A stretch of 64,000 nucleotides of DNA, taken from Marinomonas hwangdonensis (GTDB taxonomy: Bacteria; Pseudomonadota; Gammaproteobacteria; Pseudomonadales; Marinomonadaceae). Of the stretch, positions 38,138 through 47,431 are shown piece after piece. The notes under the pieces are model-generated. The model searched no databases. It was not told the DNA's origin and saw only the letters and a program-made list of their open reading frames with translations. Both the position numbers and the translations under genes were made by a program. Positions within the stretch are counted from its first letter, which is position 1, and each line of letters starts with the position of its first letter. Where the stretch lies: the NCBI RefSeq assembly GCF_003721245.1, contig NZ_RIZG01000002.1, positions 280,571 through 344,570 on the forward strand. The letters run 5' to 3'.

Positions 38138-38179
38138 ACTAAATAAGACTAAATATACACAATCTTTAGTCTTGTTAGT
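38138..38179. repeat. Imperfect inverted repeat in the rsx upstream region
   Basis: ACTAAATAAGACTAAA (38138-38153) and TTTAGTCTTGTTAGT (38165-38179) pair with one bulge and one mismatch around 11 bases. It lies about 135 bases before rsxA and may be an operator or leader structure. Confidence 0.45.
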
Positions 38180-38313
38180 TATAAGCAGATTGGTATAGTT
38201 ACGCACAAAGATACTTCTGAGCAAATGATTGCAAAACAACCTGTTTAATCCAAGAAGCCCTTCATTCCAATATGGCGAGGGAGCGCTTTTTACACTTATT
38301 TTTTGGACATAGA

Positions 38314-38895
38314 ATGACTGAATATCTCTTGATACTGGTCAGTACCATCTTGGTGAATAACTTCGTTTTGGTACAGTTTTTAGGCCTTTGCCCTTTTATG
38401 GGCGTGTCTGGAAAGCTAGAAACCTCTATTGGTATGGCCATGGCCACGACCTTTGTTTTGACCCTATCTAGCCTGTGCAGTTATCTCACTTATAACTTCA
38501 TATTGCAGCCTTTTGGGCTGGAGTACTTGCAAACTATTTCTTTCATTTTGGTGATCGCCGTTGTGGTCCAGTTTACTGAAATGGTGGTGCGTAAAACCAG
38601 TCCGCTGCTGTACCGAGTGTTGGGGATATTTTTACCACTGATCACAACAAACTGTGCAGTATTGGGCGTAGCACTGCAAAACATCAGCAAACAAAACGGT
38701 TTTGTTGAATCCATTCTTTATGGCTTTGGTGCGGCCGTCGGTTTTTCTTTTGTTCTGGTGCTGTTTTCAGCCATGCGCGAGCGCATTAACGTGGCTGACG
38801 TCCCCGTTGTATTTAAAGGGTCGGCTATTGGCATGATCACCGCAGGTCTAATGGCTCTCGCCTTTATGGGCTTCACTGCCCTAGTGCAAATTTAG
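38314..38895 (+). CDS. rsxA: Rsx/Rnf complex subunit A
   Basis: 193 residues, the same length as E. coli RsxA. The start [21 protein letters not shown] is the standard family opening; the frame extends upstream but without support. Six membrane helices are expected. RsxA and RsxE are paired membrane subunits of the Rnf-type complex, which moves electrons between NADH and ferredoxin coupled to ion transfer, or in E. coli keeps SoxR reduced. First gene of a tight six-gene operon ending with nth. Confidence 0.95.
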   Translation: MTEYLLILVSTILVNNFVLVQFLGLCPFMGVSGKLETSIGMAMATTFVLTLSSLCSYLTYNFILQPFGLEYLQTISFILVIAVVVQFTEMVVRKTSPLLYRVLGIFLPLITTNCAVLGVALQNISKQNGFVESILYGFGAAVGFSFVLVLFSAMRERINVADVPVVFKGSAIGMITAGLMALAFMGFTALVQI

Positions 38896-38903
38896 GAGGC
38901 AAT

Positions 38904-39500
38904 ATGTTCACGGTGTTACTTGCCATTGGCATCTTAGTCGCCTTATCACTCGTGTTTGGTGCGCTTTTGGGTTACGCCAATGTACGCTTCCGTGTGGAAG
39001 GTGACCCGATTGTCGATCAAATCGATGCGCTGTTGCCACAAACCCAATGCGGTCAATGTGGTCACCCAGGCTGTCGCCCTTACGCAGAAGCCATTGCGAA
39101 CGGTGAAGCCATTAACCACTGCCCACCAGGTGGACAAGCCACGATTCAAGCATTAGCTGACTTGCTCGATGTCGAAGCCATTCCTTTAGATGGCGATCAC
39201 GGCACTGAAACGGCAAAACGCGTTGCGGTCATTCGTGAAGACGAGTGCATAGGTTGTACTAAATGTATCCAAGCGTGCCCTGTTGATGCGATTTTAGGTG
39301 CCGCCAAACAAATGCATACCGTCATTGCCGACGAGTGCACTGGGTGTGACCTTTGTGTTGATCCTTGTCCTGTAGATTGTATTGATATGGTGGAAATCGG
39401 TGTGACAGCGAAAACTTGGTCTTGGGACAAACCTCAAGGTATTGCCGCTACCTCTTTAAATATTATTGCCACAGACCGTCAAACGGAGGTTGCACACTAA
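38904..39500 (+). CDS. rsxB: Rsx/Rnf complex subunit B (Fe-S protein)
   Basis: 198 residues. One N-terminal membrane helix, then a 4Fe-4S domain with [14 protein letters not shown], then two ferredoxin-type motifs [12 protein letters not shown] and [12 protein letters not shown]. It carries electrons within the complex. A GGAGG site precedes the ATG. Its TAA shares a base with the ATG of rsxC (TAATG), indicating translational coupling. Confidence 0.95.
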   Translation: MFTVLLAIGILVALSLVFGALLGYANVRFRVEGDPIVDQIDALLPQTQCGQCGHPGCRPYAEAIANGEAINHCPPGGQATIQALADLLDVEAIPLDGDHGTETAKRVAVIREDECIGCTKCIQACPVDAILGAAKQMHTVIADECTGCDLCVDPCPVDCIDMVEIGVTAKTWSWDKPQGIAATSLNIIATDRQTEVAH

Positions 39501-41938
39501 TGCAAGCAACCAAGATTTATTCTTTCCATGGTGGTATCCATCCAGAAGAAAACAAAGCACAGTCATTGCGCTTACCTTTGGGTCGACCCAGCCTGCCTAG
39601 TGAGCTTATTTTACCGCTTGGGCAACACATAGGCCAAAGCTCTCGCCCTTTAGTCAAAGTAGGCGACAAAGTATTGAAAGGTGAAACCATCGCCATTAAC
39701 AATGGTTTTTTGAGCAGTTTTTTACACGCTTCTACCTCTGGCACCATTTCGGCTATTGAAGAACGCCTTATTGCCCATCCTTCAGGGTTGAGTGATCTCT
39801 GTATTATATTAGCCCCCGATGGACAGGATACGTGGACGACACTTGAGCCATTAAACGACTGGCAAACACTCAGCAAAACGGATGTATTAGCGTATTTGTC
39901 TGAAATGGGCATTGTCGGCATGGGCGGTGCGGGCTTTCCCACGCAAGTTAAGCTACAGGGAGCCCATAAAAAGCCCTTGTCTCATTTCATTATTAACGCG
40001 GCCGAATGCGAACCCTACATCACCGCTGATGACATGCTGATGCGAGAAAAAGCCCTAGAATTAATTTTGGGCATTGAAATACTTCAACATCTTGTTGAAG
40101 CAGATAAAGTCGTTATTGGCATAGAAGATAACAAGCCAGCTGCAATTGATGCCTTAACATCAATGATCAAGCAACGTGACAGTAAAGTTCAAGTGGCTGT
40201 AGTGCCAACCAAATACCCCTCTGGCGGTGAAAAACAACTTATTCAACTGCTCACAGGCAAAGAAGTTCCAAGCGGTCAGCACCCAGCAGACATTGGTATT
40301 TTATGCCATAACGTCGGCACCTGTGTGGCGGTTTACGACGCCATTACTTTTGGTAAACCCTTAATTTCGCGTTTTACCACATTAACAGGCGATGCCTTAA
40401 AAGCCCCTCAGAACGTCGAAGTGTTACTTGGCACACCGGTTTCGCATTTGTTGGAGTACGCAGATTCTGAACCCAAAAAACTCAGCCGCTTAATCATGGG
40501 CGGCCCCATGATGGGTTTCACTTTAAATTCCGCTGCGGTTCCTATTGTCAAAACCAGTAATTGTATCTTGGCCGCCAGCAAAAAAGAACTTCCGCCACCG
40601 GCACCTGAGCAAGCCTGCATTCGCTGTGGCATGTGCGAACAAGCCTGTCCTGCGAGCTTATTACCACAACAATTGTTGTGGTTCAGTAAAAGCCAGGAGT
40701 TCGAAAAAGCCGAACACCATAATCTGTTTGACTGCATCGAATGTGGCGCCTGTTCTTATGTGTGCCCAAGTAGTATTCCCTTAGTGCAGTATTACCGTCA
40801 TTCCAAGAGCAGCATCCGCGAAGCCCGTGAAGCGACCGTGAAATCTGATTTGGCTAAGCAACGCTTTGAAGCGCGTAAAGCCCGACAAGATGCCGAAGCC
40901 GCTGAAAAAGAAGCCAAGCGCCTTGCTCGCCAAAAAGCGACGCCAAGCAAAGCCGCGGAAAAGAAAAAAGCGGCACCGGCTAAAGCCGCTCCAACGGTTG
41001 CCGCTGCACCAGCAGCGACTGATGAATCGAAAAAACTCAAAGTGGATCTTGCCATTGGTAAATCCAAATTAAAAAAGCTACAAAAACAGCTGCTTGAAGC
41101 GCAAGAAAACGAGCATCTTGAGGAAATCAGCAATCTACAGCTGCAAGTGACTGAACAAGAAAAAGCCGTCGCCTTACTTGAAGAGCAGCTCGCCAAAACA
41201 GCTGAAGCGGCGCCAACTGCGGCTGAAGCAAAGGTGCCTAAGCCTGCTCCTGCGCCCGTGAATGACGACATTAAAAAAGCAAAGATAGACCTTGCCATTG
41301 CCAAAGCGGCGGTGAAAAAGGTCGAAAAAGCCTTGAAGAAAGCAGAAGAGATTCAAGCACCTGAGATCGAGGCGATTCGCCAACAGCTAAAAGAAGCGCA
41401 ACAGCGAGCAGACGAACTGGAAAACGCCTTAGTCAATCCAGCAACCACGATACCAAAGACAGAAACAACAGCCCAGGCGGCGCCAAGTAGTGTTGATGCT
41501 GATATGACTAAGAAACGTAAGATTGACCTTGCCATCGCCAAAGCTGGAGTGAAAAAAGCCGAGAAAAACATCCAGCTTTTGAAAGAACAAGGCAAAAATG
41601 AAAGCGAAATAGAAGCATCCGAATGGCCTAAAAAACTGATAGAAGCACAAGAAAAATTGGCCGTTCTAGAAGCAGAAGACACTACGGATACGGTTGCCAA
41701 AAGCCAAGCCAAAGCGGAGCCAGAAATGGATTTAGCCAATCAGATCAAAAAGGAAAAAATCGCTGTGGCTTTGGCTAAAGCGCAAATAAACAAACTGAAT
41801 AAGCGTTTAGAAAGCGCGCCAGAAGACGCGGACAAGATTAATCAAGACATTGCCGCAACAGAACAACGTTTACAGAGAGCCGAAGCTTTGTTAGCAACGC
41901 TTATTCATTCGCAAACCAACACGCAAGAGAATCGTTAA
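39500..41938 (+). CDS. rsxC: Rsx/Rnf complex subunit C with long repetitive tail
   Basis: 812 residues from the ATG overlapping the rsxB stop. The core (about 1-445) has the NADH-binding segment GMGGAGFPTQVK, a SLBB-like fold region and two 4Fe-4S motifs, CIRCGMCEQACP and CIECGACSYVCP. From about 450 on the protein is Ala/Lys/Glu-rich, coiled-coil-like, and carries four repeats around IDLAIAKA-x-x-KK at about residues 512, 591, 671 and 749, so the spacing is close to 80 residues. Such tails are known in gammaproteobacterial RsxC and vary in copy number. Confidence 0.95.
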   Translation: MQATKIYSFHGGIHPEENKAQSLRLPLGRPSLPSELILPLGQHIGQSSRPLVKVGDKVLKGETIAINNGFLSSFLHASTSGTISAIEERLIAHPSGLSDLCIILAPDGQDTWTTLEPLNDWQTLSKTDVLAYLSEMGIVGMGGAGFPTQVKLQGAHKKPLSHFIINAAECEPYITADDMLMREKALELILGIEILQHLVEADKVVIGIEDNKPAAIDALTSMIKQRDSKVQVAVVPTKYPSGGEKQLIQLLTGKEVPSGQHPADIGILCHNVGTCVAVYDAITFGKPLISRFTTLTGDALKAPQNVEVLLGTPVSHLLEYADSEPKKLSRLIMGGPMMGFTLNSAAVPIVKTSNCILAASKKELPPPAPEQACIRCGMCEQACPASLLPQQLLWFSKSQEFEKAEHHNLFDCIECGACSYVCPSSIPLVQYYRHSKSSIREAREATVKSDLAKQRFEARKARQDAEAAEKEAKRLARQKATPSKAAEKKKAAPAKAAPTVAAAPAATDESKKLKVDLAIGKSKLKKLQKQLLEAQENEHLEEISNLQLQVTEQEKAVALLEEQLAKTAEAAPTAAEAKVPKPAPAPVNDDIKKAKIDLAIAKAAVKKVEKALKKAEEIQAPEIEAIRQQLKEAQQRADELENALVNPATTIPKTETTAQAAPSSVDADMTKKRKIDLAIAKAGVKKAEKNIQLLKEQGKNESEIEASEWPKKLIEAQEKLAVLEAEDTTDTVAKSQAKAEPEMDLANQIKKEKIAVALAKAQINKLNKRLESAPEDADKINQDIAATEQRLQRAEALLATLIHSQTNTQENR

Positions 41939-43015
41939 ATGGCATTATTGAGGATCACCTCCCCCCACACACAACGTGCAGGACGCCGCACAGCTTGGGT
42001 GATGCAGATGGTCATTTTAGCGACCATTCCTGGCATAGTGGTACAGACTTGGTTATTTGGTTGGGGCACGTTAATCAATGTAATGATTGCCTGCATCACG
42101 GCGTTATTGTGTGAAGCGGCTATATTGTCTTTACGTCGCCGAGCGGTGGCATTTTTTCTAAAAGATTATAGCGCCCTCCTCACCGCGGTATTGCTCGGCG
42201 TGGCATTACCTCCGATCGTTCCTTGGTGGGTCACTGTCACGGCGGTCGCTTTTGCGATCATTTTTGCTAAGCAAATTTATGGCGGGCTGGGCAATAATCC
42301 CTTTAACCCTGCCATGGTCGGTTATGCCATCGTTCTGGTGTCCTTCCCTGTTCCTATGAGCCAATGGTTAGGGGTTCAGTCTCTGGTGTCTGCACAAGAC
42401 ACCTTGACGTTTACTCAAAGCCTACAGGCTATTTTTCAATTTTTACCGGTCGTCGAAAGCCACGCCTTAATCGATGCTTATACGATGGCCACCCCGTTGG
42501 ACGGCTTTAAAACTAAAGATCTCTTAACCGCAGAGGAAGCATTTAACACGGTTCCCGCTTTGCACGCCGCTAATCTAAACAGTTGGCTGTGGGTAAACTT
42601 AGCCTATCTCGTGGGTGGCTTAGGTTTACTTTGGTTGCGCATCATCACTTGGCACACTCCGGTCGCCTTGTTAGGCGCATTACTGGTGATGTCTGGTTTC
42701 TTTTATGGCGTAGACTCAGCCAACGCGGCCAGCCCATTCTTTCACCTGACTACAGGTGCCGCTATGTTTGGTGCTTTCTTCATCGCAACCGATCCTGTGT
42801 CGTCTTGTACCAGTAACCGTGGCAAGCTGATTTACGGGGCCGGTATTGGTATCTTGATTTACATTATCAGAGCGTGGGGCGGTTACCCTGACGGTGTGGC
42901 GTTTGCGGTTTTATTAATGAATTTTGCCGCCCCCTTGATTGATTACTACTCACAACCTAGAACCTACGGCCACCAAAAAGCTAAAACAGGCTTAAAAATA
43001 GGGGAGGATAACTGA
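41939..43015 (+). CDS. rsxD: Rsx/Rnf complex subunit D
   Basis: 358 residues with about nine or ten membrane helices. FMN attaches covalently to a Thr in this subunit; YTMATPLDG near residue 184 is the matching site. NNPFNPAMVGYA is another family block. The gene starts at the base after the rsxC stop and its stop shares a base with the rsxG start. Confidence 0.94.
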   Translation: MALLRITSPHTQRAGRRTAWVMQMVILATIPGIVVQTWLFGWGTLINVMIACITALLCEAAILSLRRRAVAFFLKDYSALLTAVLLGVALPPIVPWWVTVTAVAFAIIFAKQIYGGLGNNPFNPAMVGYAIVLVSFPVPMSQWLGVQSLVSAQDTLTFTQSLQAIFQFLPVVESHALIDAYTMATPLDGFKTKDLLTAEEAFNTVPALHAANLNSWLWVNLAYLVGGLGLLWLRIITWHTPVALLGALLVMSGFFYGVDSANAASPFFHLTTGAAMFGAFFIATDPVSSCTSNRGKLIYGAGIGILIYIIRAWGGYPDGVAFAVLLMNFAAPLIDYYSQPRTYGHQKAKTGLKIGEDN

Positions 43016-43632
43016 TGGAATTGCTCGCCTCTATTCGTCGAAACAGTGTTGGCTTGGCGCTTTTTGCGGTACTTACTGCCGGGCTGATTGCAGTCACTCA
43101 GCAATTAACAGGGAATAAAATTCAAGAAAATATCTTGGCGGCACAAATTGCGGCATTTAACGAAATCTTACCGGCCGATTTATACGACAATGACTTAACC
43201 AGTGACTCCGCTATGCTCGCGGCCGATCCCCTACTGGGCAGCAACGACGATATTAAGATACATATCGCACGCAAAAACGGAGAAGTCACAGGAATTATTT
43301 TTGAGACCATAGCACCACGTGGCTATAACGGTAATTTGGATATGCTGGTTGCCATTGATAAAAACGGTGTGGTCACGGGTAGCCGAGTGATTAGCCACAA
43401 AGAAACACCAGGGCTAGGTGATAAGGTTGATCTGAAAAAAGGCGATTGGATTTTAAGCTTTGCCAATACCTCTCTGTCAAATCCGGACATTAAAGGCTGG
43501 GGCGTAAAGAAGGATGGTGGAGAGTTTGATCAATTTACGGGAGCCACCATCACACCTCGCGCGGTCGTTAATGCCGTAAAAAATACCTTACTGTATTTTG
43601 AACAACACAAAGACACGCTGTTAGCCTATTAG
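43015..43632 (+). CDS. rsxG: Rsx/Rnf complex subunit G (FMN protein)
   Basis: 205 residues: one N-terminal membrane helix, then a periplasmic FMN-binding domain. The covalent FMN site is the second Thr of FTGATITPRAVV near residue 178. The conserved SHKETPGLGDKVD is also present. The one-base overlap with rsxD indicates coupled translation. Confidence 0.95.
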   Translation: MELLASIRRNSVGLALFAVLTAGLIAVTQQLTGNKIQENILAAQIAAFNEILPADLYDNDLTSDSAMLAADPLLGSNDDIKIHIARKNGEVTGIIFETIAPRGYNGNLDMLVAIDKNGVVTGSRVISHKETPGLGDKVDLKKGDWILSFANTSLSNPDIKGWGVKKDGGEFDQFTGATITPRAVVNAVKNTLLYFEQHKDTLLAY

Positions 43633-43641
43633 GACTCGTCA

Positions 43642-44406
43642 ATGAATACCAATACAGACACAGACGTCATCGACGCCACAAAAGACAATACGCCAAGCGC
43701 GCAATACACAGATATTATTTATAACGGCCTGTGGAAAAATAACCCTGCCCTTGTTCAGCTACTTGGCTTATGCCCACTACTCGCGGTCACCAGCACTGTG
43801 GTGAATGCGCTAGGGCTCGGCTTAGCGACCATGGTGGTGTTGATGGGCTCTAACATTGCGGTCTCTTTGATCCGCAATTACGTGGCCGATGCGGTCCGTT
43901 TACCCGCTTTTGTGATGATTATCGCCTCATTTACCACCTGTATCGAGCTCGTAATGCAGGCTTTCACCTATGAGCTGTATCAGATTCTGGGAATCTTTAT
44001 TCCGTTGATCGTAACCAACTGCGCGATCTTAGGTCGTGCGGATGCGTTTGCCAGCCGTAACCCTGTGCTGCCTTCTGCGGTTGATGCCTTTATGATGGGG
44101 TTGGGATTCATGGTGATTTTGGTGGCACTCGGTGCCATGCGTGAACTGGTCGGCCAAGGCACGCTCTTTACGGATATGCAATTGTTGTTCGGTGACATGG
44201 CGGTTAACTGGAAATGGGTGGTGTTTGACAATTACCCCAACGTGTTATTTGCTGTATTGCCGCCTGGGGCCTTTATTGGCCTGGGGCTCTTGATTGCGGG
44301 TAAAAACTACTTCGATGAAGCTGAGAAAAAACGCGTCGCTAAGCAAAAAATCCAAGACGGCCCAAGTGCGTCAAAACGGGTTCGTGTTACTGGGCAAGTT
44401 AGTTAA
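43642..44406 (+). CDS. rsxE: Rsx/Rnf complex subunit E
   Basis: 254 residues with six membrane helices, homologous to RsxA and its inverted partner in the complex ([30 protein letters not shown]). An N-terminal acidic extension of about 25 residues precedes the family start. Last rsx gene; a hairpin and nth follow. Confidence 0.95.
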   Translation: MNTNTDTDVIDATKDNTPSAQYTDIIYNGLWKNNPALVQLLGLCPLLAVTSTVVNALGLGLATMVVLMGSNIAVSLIRNYVADAVRLPAFVMIIASFTTCIELVMQAFTYELYQILGIFIPLIVTNCAILGRADAFASRNPVLPSAVDAFMMGLGFMVILVALGAMRELVGQGTLFTDMQLLFGDMAVNWKWVVFDNYPNVLFAVLPPGAFIGLGLLIAGKNYFDEAEKKRVAKQKIQDGPSASKRVRVTGQVS

Positions 44407-44425
44407 CGCTACAAGTTATAAGCTC

Positions 44426-44445
44426 CTCCCCCTGCTAAGGGGGAG
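44426..44445 (+). terminator. GC-rich hairpin between rsxE and nth
   Basis: An 8-bp stem (CTCCCCCT / AGGGGGAG) with a GCTA loop and no T-run, so it probably does not end the transcript but could lower nth expression or protect the rsx mRNA. Confidence 0.45.
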
Positions 44446-44476
44446 AGAATGTTAACAGGCATAAAGGCAGTCAAAC

Positions 44477-45112
44477 GTGAACAAAGACAAACGCTACGAG
44501 ATTTTTTCCCGCCTACGTGCTGAAAACCCACATCCCGTCACAGAATTGGAATACAGCTCGCCCTTTGAACTTTTGATTGCCGTCTTATTTTCCGCTCAAG
44601 CCACGGACGTGAGTGTGAACAAAGCCACGCGCAAGTTATTTCCTGTGGCAAACACACCGGAAAAAATGCTGGCACTGGGGGTCGATGGTTTAAAAAGTTA
44701 CATCAAAACCATTGGCTTGTTTAACGCGAAAGCCGAAAATGCGATAAAAACCTGCCAAATCCTCATCGAAAAACACAACAGCATTGTCCCTGAGACTCGT
44801 GAAGAACTCGAAGCCCTTCCGGGTGTTGGTCGAAAAACCGCCAATGTGGTACTGAACACCGCTTTTCGTCAAGTCGCCATGGCCGTCGACACCCACATTT
44901 TTCGTTTCAGTAACCGCACCAAGGTCGCCCCTGGAAAAAACGTCTTAGAAGTGGAAATGAAACTGCTTAAATTCGTCCCAAAAGAGTTTCTGCTAGACGC
45001 CCATCACTGGATGATACTTCATGGCCGCTATATCTGTGTTGCTCGTAAACCCAAGTGCAACGCCTGCATTATTGAAGATTTATGTGAATTCAAAGACAAA
45101 ACCTCAGACTGA
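44477..45112 (+). CDS. nth: Endonuclease III
   Basis: 211 residues, the length of E. coli Nth. A DNA glycosylase/AP lyase that removes oxidised pyrimidines. The helix-hairpin-helix LPGVGRKTANVVL holds the catalytic Lys, AVDTHIFR the catalytic Asp, and the C-terminal C-x6-C-x2-C-x5-C pattern binds a 4Fe-4S cluster. Its place after rsxE is conserved from E. coli onward. Confidence 0.96.
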   Translation: MNKDKRYEIFSRLRAENPHPVTELEYSSPFELLIAVLFSAQATDVSVNKATRKLFPVANTPEKMLALGVDGLKSYIKTIGLFNAKAENAIKTCQILIEKHNSIVPETREELEALPGVGRKTANVVLNTAFRQVAMAVDTHIFRFSNRTKVAPGKNVLEVEMKLLKFVPKEFLLDAHHWMILHGRYICVARKPKCNACIIEDLCEFKDKTSD

Positions 45113-45223
45113 TCTAAAATAGTTAACCAATCACTAAACTAAGTTTAAAGAACCTCGAATTTATTAAACCTTTACCACTCGGCATGCTTGCTCTATTGAA
45201 TTTCATTTTGTAGAGAGGATGCC

Positions 45224-46549
45224 ATGAGTCACCATTTAACCCAAGCCCAACTTGATGCTCACTGGATGGCGTATACGGGCAATCGCCAGTTTAAGCAGGA
45301 CCCTCGTATCATTACGTCGGCGGCGGGTCATTATTACACGGACTCTGACGGCCGGAAGATTTTTGATGGTTTGTCTGGCCTGTGGACGTGCGGTTTGGGT
45401 CACAGTGTTCCCGCCATTAACGAAGCGGTAGCGCAGCAAGTTAAAACGCTGGACTATTCGCCTGCTTTTCAGTTTGGTCATGAGAAATCCTTCTTGTTGG
45501 CAGAGCAAATTACCGAATTTATGCCTGCAGGTTTAAATCGTATTTTCTTCACGGGTTCAGGCTCAGAGTCGGTTGATACGGCGTTAAAAATTGCTCGCGC
45601 TTATTGGCGAAAAAAAGGCATGGGCACCAAGACTAAGTTTATTGGTCGCGCTAAAGGCTATCATGGCGCAGGGATTTCCGGTTTCAGCGTGGGGGGGATT
45701 CCCGCCAACCGCACACTTTATGGCCAAGGCTTAGAGTCTTACCACTTACCTCACACCCAAGTGCCAGGAAGTGAGTTTTCTAAGGGTATGGCAGAACACG
45801 GTAAAGAACGCGCTGAAGATCTACTGAATCTGATTATGATGCACGATGCCTCCAATATTGCGGCTGTCATTGTGGAGCCCATGTCAGGCTCAGCGGGGGT
45901 GATAGTGCCACCTAAAGGGTATTTGAAGCGTTTGCGTGAGATTTGTGATCAACACAATATCTTACTCATCTTTGATGAAGTGATTACCGCGTTTGGCCGT
46001 ATGGGCGCCAAAACCGGGGCAGAAGCCTTTGGCGTAACGCCTGACGTGATTACCATGGCAAAGCAGGTTACCAACGGGGTGATTCCAATGGGGGCGGTGG
46101 CCTTTAAACAGGAAATCTACGAGACATTTATGGACAATGGCGGCCCTGACTATATGTTAGAGGTGCCACATGGTTATACCTATTCTGCGCATCCGATTGC
46201 CTGTGCGGCCGCACTGGCGTCTCTGGATGAAATCAAAAAGCAAGGTTTGATTGAGCGCGTCAGCCATATGAGCTCAGCGTGGGAAAACAGCGTGCATCAA
46301 CTAAAAGACGCCAGTCCAATCATTACGGATATTCGCAATTACGGTTTCGCGGCGGGCATCACCATAGCCCCGATTGATGGCGAACCAGCAAAACGGCCGT
46401 TCCAAATTGCCATGGCCATGTGGGAAAAGGGATATTACGTTCGCTACGGCGCAGATACCATTCAGTTGGCACCGCCGTTTACGACAGAACACGCCGAGAT
46501 AGACAGCTTAATTAACGCATTAGGAGACACTATTAGGCAACAAGGCTAA
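45224..46549 (+). CDS. Omega-amino acid:pyruvate aminotransferase (class III)
   Basis: 441 residues, PLP fold type I. It transfers an amino group from beta-alanine or similar omega-amino acids to pyruvate. Features: FTGSGSESVDTALKIAR (phosphate binding), IFDEVITAFGRMG (Asp to the PLP ring) and MAKQVTNGVIPMG, where Lys near 280 forms the Schiff base. A GAGAGG site precedes the ATG. It is a single gene; the partner methylmalonate-semialdehyde dehydrogenase seen in other species is not adjacent. Confidence 0.9.
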   Translation: MSHHLTQAQLDAHWMAYTGNRQFKQDPRIITSAAGHYYTDSDGRKIFDGLSGLWTCGLGHSVPAINEAVAQQVKTLDYSPAFQFGHEKSFLLAEQITEFMPAGLNRIFFTGSGSESVDTALKIARAYWRKKGMGTKTKFIGRAKGYHGAGISGFSVGGIPANRTLYGQGLESYHLPHTQVPGSEFSKGMAEHGKERAEDLLNLIMMHDASNIAAVIVEPMSGSAGVIVPPKGYLKRLREICDQHNILLIFDEVITAFGRMGAKTGAEAFGVTPDVITMAKQVTNGVIPMGAVAFKQEIYETFMDNGGPDYMLEVPHGYTYSAHPIACAAALASLDEIKKQGLIERVSHMSSAWENSVHQLKDASPIITDIRNYGFAAGITIAPIDGEPAKRPFQIAMAMWEKGYYVRYGADTIQLAPPFTTEHAEIDSLINALGDTIRQQG

Positions 46550-46703
46550 ATCTACAAGTGCCATCAAGGTGTTGCTGAGATCACAGCAACATCTTGATTT
46601 AGGTCACCGGCTTCTCGCTATCCCTTACCTACTCAATTGCACTATAATGAAGTAGCAAACGTGTTATTCACTATCTGAATTTTTCATTCTAAGGGTAATT
46701 AAC

Positions 46704-47030
46704 GTGTCTATTTCACATTCTCCCTACGTCCGTTGTTTTTGGACAGGCACCTTGTATTTGACGAATGGTGTGTCTATGCCCATTCATTGCACCCACATAT
46801 CAACGCAAATGATTGAAGTGGAAGCGCCTAACGGCATACAAGGCTCTAAACTGGTAAAGTTAGAATTAAAAGCCATGCACGATGGTGTACCAGCCACGAT
46901 AAAAGTATTGTGCGACCCGCAATCTGATATTTTTAATGAACATAACAACCATTATATTAAGCTCACCTACCACTCTATTTCGGACAAAGACCGTAACTTA
47001 ATTAAGGCCTTTGCTGAAGCCCATTCCTAG
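46704..47030 (+). CDS. Small protein of unknown function, possibly PilZ-like
   Basis: 108 residues, soluble, beta-rich by pattern, with paired motifs VKLELKAMHDGVPATIKVLC and YIKLTYHSISDKDRNLIKAF. The order of strands followed by a terminal helix recalls PilZ-type barrels, but the c-di-GMP-binding RxxxR and D/NxSxxG motifs are not present, so this is only an impression. An AAGGG site precedes the GTG at 46704. It stands alone, convergent with the RRM gene. Confidence 0.62.
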   Translation: MSISHSPYVRCFWTGTLYLTNGVSMPIHCTHISTQMIEVEAPNGIQGSKLVKLELKAMHDGVPATIKVLCDPQSDIFNEHNNHYIKLTYHSISDKDRNLIKAFAEAHS

Positions 47031-47066
47031 CTTCTAAGTGCTCGCTAGGGATGCGGCAGAGCGCTG

Positions 47067-47354
47067 TTATTCGCTGTCGGTGTCAACGGCAGAACCAGAG
47101 TCTGCTTTTGCTGCGGCTTCTTCAGCTTTCTTAACGCGAATTTTCATTCCGTCTACTTCAGACCCATTCAGGGTTTTCATAGCCGCTTTGGCTTCGCCAA
47201 CTTTGGGCATTTCAACAAAGGCAAAACCTTTTGATTCGCCGGTTTCTTTGTCCATTACGATAGTACAAGACTGTAATGTTCCGTGTACGGCAAACAAGCT
47301 TCTCAATTTGTCTTCCGTGGTATGGCGAGCAAGGTTTCTGACTAATATTTTCAT
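47067..47354 (-). CDS. RNA recognition motif (RRM) protein
   Basis: 95 residues from ATG 47354 (MKILVRNLAR); the longer frame to 47399 lies inside the terminator hairpin upstream. A single RRM fills residues 1-75: RNP2 ILVRNL and RNP1 KGFAFVEM with the aromatic residues that stack on RNA. A charged Ala/Glu/Lys tail follows. Bacterial single-RRM proteins often respond to cold or bind mRNAs. A GAGAAA site lies before the ATG. Confidence 0.88.
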   Translation of the reverse strand: MKILVRNLARHTTEDKLRSLFAVHGTLQSCTIVMDKETGESKGFAFVEMPKVGEAKAAMKTLNGSEVDGMKIRVKKAEEAAAKADSGSAVDTDSE

Positions 47355-47373
47355 AGGTTTCTCTTTATAAATA

Positions 47374-47404
47374 AAAAAGGCATGGACGTTACTTGCCATG
47401 CCTT
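47374..47404 (-). terminator. Terminator behind the nucleoside hydrolase, just before the RRM gene
   Basis: A 9-bp stem (AAGGCATGG / CCATGCCTT) with a 10-base loop and a six-T run on the minus strand. It lies 27 bases after the hydrolase stop and about 20 bases before the RRM start codon. Confidence 0.8.
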
Positions 47405-47431
47405 CAAGTTTGATTACGCCATTCTAACGAT

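Larger units (their letters stand above)
37967..38313. other. AT-rich gap between metG and the rsx operon
   Basis: 347 bases without a gene. It contains the hairpin at 38015-38044 and an imperfect inverted repeat at 38138-38179, and must carry the rsx promoter. Confidence 0.6.

Noticed and set aside
40798..41304. Long Ser/Ala/Phe-rich antisense frames over the RsxC tail
   Set aside because: They mirror the Lys/Ala/Glu-rich repeats of rsxC; no start signals.
41020..41935. Repeated DNA segments that might suggest a CRISPR-like or minisatellite array
   Set aside because: Units are about 240 bases apart, in frame, and vary as protein repeats do; no spacers of constant length.
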